Of a DNA stretch of 32,942 nucleotides, positions 28,089 through 32,942 are shown piece by piece. The stretch comes from Candidatus Aminicenantota bacterium (GTDB lineage Bacteria > Acidobacteriota > Aminicenantia > Aminicenantales > Aminicenantaceae). Positions within the stretch are counted from its first letter, which is position 1. Each line of letters opens with the position of its first letter. The position numbers and the translations under genes were made by a program. The notes under the pieces are model-generated. The model worked only from the letters and a program-made list of their open reading frames with translations. It was not told the origin of the DNA and made no database searches. Where the stretch lies: the NCBI GenBank assembly GCA_011772475.1, contig WVZK01000143.1:56436-89377 (forward strand), in the 5' to 3' direction.

Positions 28089-29606
28089 CTATTTTACTTT
28101 TTTATTTGTCGACTCATGAATCACGTCATCCATATCGCGATGAATCATATTCCGCAGTTCATCGGTCCATATATTATGGCCCCCGCTGGGCAGGAATCGG
28201 ATATCCGAGTGAATACCTTTCTTCTGTAGAATTTTTTGGAAGGAATGAACAGGCCTGTTCAGCCCAAAACTGTCATCTTCGGCCACATAGATGTGAATTT
28301 TGTCCTGCAACAATTTCCGTTTTTTCCGGTCCAGCCTGGAAACGACTTTACTCAAGTCGTGTTTTTCCCAATGAGTGGCTACCTCTGAGTTTATCAATCC
28401 GGTATCCCAATCAAAAAGACGTTGAGGCTGTCCGTCGCTGTTTCTTCTGCTGAAAGCGGCATCAAATGAATACATCTGTTCGCCCCACCCCGCGATTCGA
28501 TCGAGCCCGACAAAATCTTTCATGGAAATTTTTTCAAGCAGATATTTTATTTCTCCCTTTGAATCAAAATACATATTGGCATTTTTCTCGTAGATGTTTG
28601 TCCCTGTAAAGTCGGTAAAATCGACTGGATCAGGAGATGCGACGTATGCACTTCCAAACTGATTCGAGTAGTTGATCAATAGCCACAGTCCTGCCCAGGC
28701 CCCAGAGGATTGCCCCAAAAGAAATCGGGTTTGAGGATCTTTATTGACTCTGTATTCATTTTCGATGAAGGGCACTAACTCCCGAAAAAACGTCTCTTCC
28801 CTCGGGCCGTTTGTTTCTGAACTACAAAAAACATGATAACCTGCACGGAACTCATGATTAACGAATACAAACACTTTCTCCTCACCGAAGCCGTACATAC
28901 CGTATCGTTTCTGAGGATATTCGGCCAACGCGTCATAGTGTGATGATCCCCATCCACCGAAGACATAAACACTAGGATATGTTCGGGTGCTGTCGGTGAA
29001 ATAGCTTCTGGGGAGTATGACCGCGGCCTGAATGGAGTGTGGTTCTCTATAAAATTCAGTTAACAATGGGCTGTCAAGATTTACCTCTTTGACGAATTCT
29101 TTTTCGGCAAACTTTTGTGGCCCACTCAGAGATATGGTAAAAAGCAGGTCAAGCGGCCTGCACATCTTGCCCTTCTCAATGTAGACTATATTTTTGATTG
29201 TGAGTGCATTGCCCTTGGCTTCCAGTGATCTTGCTTTTTTGTTGATCTTCAGGACCGCTTGTACTCCATACCATCCGTTCAGAGAATTCAGGTTTCCCAT
29301 CCAGCTGGTCGCATTCGAGCCATCCAAAACAACGGATTCCCCGGGTTTCCAGTTGCTGAAATCGCAAGCAAATGTCGGTTGAGAATCAAACAGGTCGGGA
29401 TTGTTAATGGGCTTATACACGTTATTATGAAATCCTACGATAATCCTTCCATCAATCGGAGTTTTGCTTATCTTATCTGTATAAGAAAATCGGATTTTGA
29501 AATCATAAAGGCCATTCAGAGATGAAGACTCTGTTTGTCCGGATATAGAATATAGAATCGTAACTTGCAAAAAGATCACGACTGCAATAAACCGGAATCT
29601 TTTCAT
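28089..29606 (-). CDS. Exported alpha/beta-hydrolase, putative esterase family
   Basis: Signal peptide; YPSVYVFGGWGSSHYD, nucleophile elbow LLGQSSGAWAGLWL, late His GGHNIWTDE. Confidence 0.82.
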   Translation of the reverse strand: MKRFRFIAVVIFLQVTILYSISGQTESSSLNGLYDFKIRFSYTDKISKTPIDGRIIVGFHNNVYKPINNPDLFDSQPTFACDFSNWKPGESVVLDGSNATSWMGNLNSLNGWYGVQAVLKINKKARSLEAKGNALTIKNIVYIEKGKMCRPLDLLFTISLSGPQKFAEKEFVKEVNLDSPLLTEFYREPHSIQAAVILPRSYFTDSTRTYPSVYVFGGWGSSHYDALAEYPQKRYGMYGFGEEKVFVFVNHEFRAGYHVFCSSETNGPREETFFRELVPFIENEYRVNKDPQTRFLLGQSSGAWAGLWLLINYSNQFGSAYVASPDPVDFTDFTGTNIYEKNANMYFDSKGEIKYLLEKISMKDFVGLDRIAGWGEQMYSFDAAFSRRNSDGQPQRLFDWDTGLINSEVATHWEKHDLSKVVSRLDRKKRKLLQDKIHIYVAEDDSFGLNRPVHSFQKILQKKGIHSDIRFLPSGGHNIWTDELRNMIHRDMDDVIHESTNKKVK

Positions 29607-29631
29607 GATGCCTCCCTTTAAATATCAACCA

Positions 29632-29732
29632 TTATTTATCCTTAGGTTCTTATAATTTTTTCTGAGCATTTATGCTGTTCGGATTGATTTCCAACGCCTT
29701 TTCATAATATTTAATGGCTAATTAGGCGTATA
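29632..29732 (-). pseudogene. TPR-repeat C-terminal remnant
   Basis: Minus translation LAIKYYEKALEINPNSINAQKKL*EPKDK* with in-frame stops. Confidence 0.55.
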
Positions 29733-29868
29733 TAAGAAATACGTCAAATCCGGATAAATGGTTGACCTGAATAGAGGAATTTGAAATGTTGTTTAGATTA
29801 TTCTGTAGAGAACACATTCTGTCTCAGAGCTGATACCATGGAGAACTATTGAAAAATAAAGGAAAGGC

Positions 29869-29945
29869 TGGCGCGCCTGGAGAGACTCGAACTCCCGACC
29901 CGCTGCTTAGAAGGCAGCTGCTCTATCCGACTGAGCTACAGGCGC
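29869..29945 (-). tRNA. tRNA-Arg (anticodon TCT), CCA encoded
   Basis: GCGCCTGTAGCTCAGTCGGATAGAGCAGCTGCCTTCTAAGCAGCGGGTCGGGAGTTCGAGTCTCTCCAGGCGCGCCA folds as a full cloverleaf. Confidence 0.95.
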
Positions 29946-30014
29946 GTACTTGATACTATTATATCTCAATCGGCTTCGATATCCGATTGTTGCTTTATCT
30001 ATCTTAGGCTTTAA

Positions 30015-30089
30015 TCGGGGAGATCGGATTTGAACCGACGACCTCCTGCTCCCAAGGCAGGCGCGCTAACCAGGCTGCGCTACTCCCCG
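30015..30089 (-). tRNA. tRNA-Pro (anticodon TGG), CCA not encoded
   Basis: CGGGGAGTAGCGCAGCCTGGTTAGCGCGCCTGCCTTGGGAGCAGGAGGTCGTCGGTTCAAATCCGATCTCCCCGA folds as a full cloverleaf. Confidence 0.95.
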
Positions 30090-30123
30090 AGACCTTTAAG
30101 AAGAACGCACATCCCATGCGGGA

Positions 30124-30177
30124 AAAAGGGGACAGTCCCCATTATATAAAAAAAAATGGGGACAAACCCCATTTTTT
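30124..30177. repeat. Paired GGGGACAGTCCCC / GGGGACAAACCCC palindromes
   Basis: AAAAAGGGGACAGTCCCCATT and AAAATGGGGACAAACCCCATTTTT between tRNA-Pro and mutL. Confidence 0.8.
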
Positions 30178-30229
30178 TCAAGGCTTTGGAGCCCGCTAAT
30201 GTTAGCAAAACAGAAAAAAGTTGTCAATT

Positions 30230-31951
30230 TCAGGTTCTTTTTAGACCCCGCTCTATTTCCTTCTTCTCTATCTTGACAATGATGGGTCTTCCGTGAGGGC
30301 AAAGGGATGAATTTGAGGTTTTAAAAAGCTCTTCCACCAGATAATTCATCTTCTCGAACGATAAAACCTCCCCTGCTTTTACAGCGGTCTTGCAAGCCAG
30401 TGTAGCTAACAGTCTCTTTTTTTTATCCTCAATTTGCTCTCCCTTCTTTTCTTCAAGAAGAGAGATAAATATATCCTTTGCTTCCTCTTCTTTAAATATA
30501 TCAGGGTACTCTTTTAAGGCAAAGCTCTGCCCTCCCATGGCCTCCACCCTGAACCCAGCCTCTTCCAGCAGGGCTTGATTGTTTTCAAAACTCAAAAGCC
30601 GGGAAGGAGAGAGCTCGAAAATAATAGGAAGAAGAGCTAATTTTTGAGGCCATTTCTTTTCTTTATCAATCTCTTCGTACTTTTCAAAAAGAACTCGCTC
30701 ATGGGCATTGTGCTGATCGACGATGAGTATGCCTTCCTCAGAAGAAGCAACTATGTATATATCCAGATACTGCCCCAGGACTCGCGGGTATGTCTCTTTT
30801 CTCTTTTCCAGAGGAGTGAACAAATCTTTCCATTCTAGCTGCCGTTCTTCGGCTCTCATAAAAGCGGGCGCGCCTCTTTTTTCTTCAATCCTGAAGTACC
30901 TTTTTTCTTCCATCCTTAAATCTATTTCTTCTTCCTTGGAGGGATAAATCTTTTTTACTCCCTTCTCCTTGAGGATGGCGTGCTCTATACTCCGGTTTAC
31001 TAGCTGAAATACTGGGCGGGAATCTTTAAACCTGACTTCTGCTTTGGCTGGATGGACATTTATGTCGACCTCAGGATAGGGCCAGGTCAGAAAAAGAAAA
31101 GATTCAGGAAACGTATCTTTTTCTAAAAAGCCTCTGTAAGCCTGATTCAAGGCGGCCAGGAGAGTTTTATCTCTTACCGGTCTTTTATTCACATAAAAGA
31201 GCTGGAGGGTTCTATCTCGATGCCCTGATGGCGGTAGAGAGGAATACCCATAAAGCTTCCTGTCATCTTCCTCGTAATCAACCTCCAGGAGTCTCTCTAA
31301 AAGGGATTTCCCGAAAACCTGATAAATCCTTTCCTTAAGACTGCTCACAGGGGGATAATCAAAGACCTGCCTTTTTCCGTGGATTAGGGAAAATCTCACT
31401 TCCGGGTAAGCTATGGAAATATAGGTCATGAATTTCACAATAAGGTTAAGTTCAGATCTGTCCGAGCGGAGAAATTTCTCCCTTGCGGGTAAATTAAAGA
31501 ATAGATCTCTGACTTCAACTGATGTTCCCAGCGGAAAAGCGATATCTGATGTTCCGATAAGCTTGTCTCCTTCTTTTTCGATTAAAGTACCCTTTTCGTC
31601 TTTGCCATCCGATGTCTTTAAAACAACCCTGGAGACAGCGGAGATACTGGGCAGAGCCTCGCCTCTAAAACCCAGGGTTGAAATCAGGCTGAGATCTTCA
31701 ACGCTTCGAATTTTACTGGTTGAATGCCTTTCAAAACAGAGCTTGGCATCTTCTTGGCTCATTCCATGGCCGTTGTCCGCAACTCTTACCAGTTTCTTTC
31801 CTCCGGATTGAAGCTCGACTTTTATCTCCGAAGCATTAGCGTCCAGAGAGTTTTCCACCAATTCCTTGACAACAGAGAAAGGTCTCTCGATGACTTCACC
31901 GGCAGCAATTTTCTGGGAAATATCAGGTGGGAGGAGGATAATTTTTTTCAT
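30230..31951 (-). CDS. mutL: DNA mismatch repair protein MutL
   Basis: IAAGEVIERPFSVVKELVENSLDANA, DNGHGM, FERHSTSKI, TLGFRGEALPSI; C-terminal LATLACKTAVKAGE, CPHGRPI. Confidence 0.97.
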   Translation of the reverse strand: MKKIILLPPDISQKIAAGEVIERPFSVVKELVENSLDANASEIKVELQSGGKKLVRVADNGHGMSQEDAKLCFERHSTSKIRSVEDLSLISTLGFRGEALPSISAVSRVVLKTSDGKDEKGTLIEKEGDKLIGTSDIAFPLGTSVEVRDLFFNLPAREKFLRSDRSELNLIVKFMTYISIAYPEVRFSLIHGKRQVFDYPPVSSLKERIYQVFGKSLLERLLEVDYEEDDRKLYGYSSLPPSGHRDRTLQLFYVNKRPVRDKTLLAALNQAYRGFLEKDTFPESFLFLTWPYPEVDINVHPAKAEVRFKDSRPVFQLVNRSIEHAILKEKGVKKIYPSKEEEIDLRMEEKRYFRIEEKRGAPAFMRAEERQLEWKDLFTPLEKRKETYPRVLGQYLDIYIVASSEEGILIVDQHNAHERVLFEKYEEIDKEKKWPQKLALLPIIFELSPSRLLSFENNQALLEEAGFRVEAMGGQSFALKEYPDIFKEEEAKDIFISLLEEKKGEQIEDKKKRLLATLACKTAVKAGEVLSFEKMNYLVEELFKTSNSSLCPHGRPIIVKIEKKEIERGLKRT

Positions 31952-32001
31952 CGGATTTATTTTATCCTTATTTTAATCCGATGACTACATAAAAAAAGGT
32001 T

Positions 32002-32037
32002 GAGATTGCCGCGCTCCCTTCGGTCGCTCGCAATGAC
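32002..32037. repeat. Short palindromic intergenic repeat (GATTGC...GCAATGAC type)
   Basis: GAGATTGCCGCGCTCCCTTCGGTCGCTCGCAATGACATT, ATTGC/GCAAT ends with an inner GCGAG-type stem; placed just after a stop codon. Confidence 0.65.
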
Positions 32038-32039
32038 AT

Positions 32040-32732
32040 TTATTTGGATGCATCCGAAGGCTGACATATGTAGATCAGCTGCATAGGCAAAAAGTCCTTT
32101 ATCTCAAGAACTTCATAGTTCGCATCATAAATCACTTTAAGCATTGTATGCATCGTGTAAAGCTCTCGATCTTTGCTATCCCATCCAGGTAATTCCGAAT
32201 CCATCTTCTGTGCATCCCACTGGATAAAAACCAGTTTCCCCTTCTCTTTTAGGCTATTGCGGATATTGTTAAGGAACACCGTTTTTTCTTTTACTAAATG
32301 AATGGTATTCACTATCAAAACCAGGTCAACAGACGCCTTCGGTATCATTGGATCATCTTCTTTGCCGTGAATTATGCTGATATTATCCAAACCTGCTTCT
32401 TTCCGGCTCTTATCCAAAAAGGCGAGTGCATTTTCGTCAATGTCGGAAGCATATACTTTCCCTGTCCTCCCTACTCTTTTTGACAGCTTGAGGGTGAAAT
32501 ATCCGATTCCTGATCCGACATCAGCCACGTGCATCCCCGGTCCGATATCAAGTTCATTCATTACACGTCGAGGCATCTGCCAATACAATCGATCTTCGTA
32601 CCGTTTCTGTCGCTCTTCATATTGTTTGAGGCCTGTATGCTTGTGTTGATGCTCCTGGTCTTGCCAGCTAAAACCAATGGACGAAATCACAAAGAAGATA
32701 GTACATAGAACAGTAATGGAATTTTTTTTCAT
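32040..32732 (-). CDS. Class I SAM-dependent methyltransferase-like protein with N-terminal signal/anchor
   Basis: Signal-like N-terminus; VADVGSGIGYFTLKLSKRVG motif I, YASDIDENAL, LVLIVNTIH. Confidence 0.85.
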   Translation of the reverse strand: MKKNSITVLCTIFFVISSIGFSWQDQEHQHKHTGLKQYEERQKRYEDRLYWQMPRRVMNELDIGPGMHVADVGSGIGYFTLKLSKRVGRTGKVYASDIDENALAFLDKSRKEAGLDNISIIHGKEDDPMIPKASVDLVLIVNTIHLVKEKTVFLNNIRNSLKEKGKLVFIQWDAQKMDSELPGWDSKDRELYTMHTMLKVIYDANYEVLEIKDFLPMQLIYICQPSDASK

Positions 32733-32942
32733 GTTTCCATACTCCTTTCGTATTTATTAATAATATATACGTATTTAGAACCATTTGATACATGATATAT
32801 TGACTGTGCCTGAGAACTATAGCCCCGATTTTTATAAGTTTAACCGTTCTTATTATTCATTTTGGCTGTCATGATTATTATCTATCTTGTTATATAATAA
32901 CAACTTAGGATGATTTTGTTATGTGCTTTTTGATCTTAATAT

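Noticed and set aside
25097-29945. Intact integrative element or prophage
   Set aside because: No integrase, transposase, replication or phage genes between the tRNA repeat copies; kept only as a possible decayed island.
30096-30302. Minus ORF 68 aa over tRNA-Pro and repeat
   Set aside because: Spans repeats and the mutL 3' end in another frame; not protein-like.
32887-32903. TTGTTAT-ATA-ATAACAA palindrome near the window end
   Set aside because: AT-rich, single copy, and the flanking gene is outside the window, so no context to interpret it.
1-32942. CRISPR array or cas genes
   Set aside because: No regularly spaced direct repeats of 24-40 nt and no Cas-like ORFs seen on either strand.

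Overview
The window looks like an ordinary chromosomal segment from a Gram-negative-type bacterium (lipid A and LPS genes, type IV pili, BNR/sortilin-type exported protein). The taxon cannot be fixed from sequence alone. Gene order: partial BNR-repeat exported protein (-); lpxK, lipid A-type acyltransferase, rph and UDP-glucuronate decarboxylase (+); aminotransferase and pckA (+); gmhA and a PlsC-type acyltransferase (-); a type IV pilus cluster pilB-pilT-pilC-pilS-pilR-pilin-pilin (-); two small envelope genes (-) and a lipoprotein (+); an ABATE/CGNR regulator, EamA transporter, QueG-like Fe-S protein and ferredoxin cluster (-); an amidohydrolase lipoprotein (+); an orphan FtsX/MacB-type permease (+); an esterase (-); tRNA-Arg(TCT) and tRNA-Pro(TGG) (-); mutL (-); and an exported methyltransferase (-). 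No CRISPR array, phage module or intact transposase was seen. The most interesting signals are regulatory: (1) three dyads ATAAC-N20-GTTAT with identical spacing, overlapping the promoters of the CGNR regulator and its EamA/Fe-S operon; (2) PHO-box-like 11-bp-period arrays (TTAACA-N5) at the same distance from the -10 of two adjacent envelope genes; (3) an exact sigma-54 promoter plus a four-half-site TGTC enhancer in front of the pilin, beside pilSR; (4) a tRNA-Arg 3'-half remnant in direct orientation to the intact tRNA-Arg, bracketing a ~4.8 kb accessory segment; (5) a dispersed family of GGGG(A/T/C)C-type intergenic palindromes.
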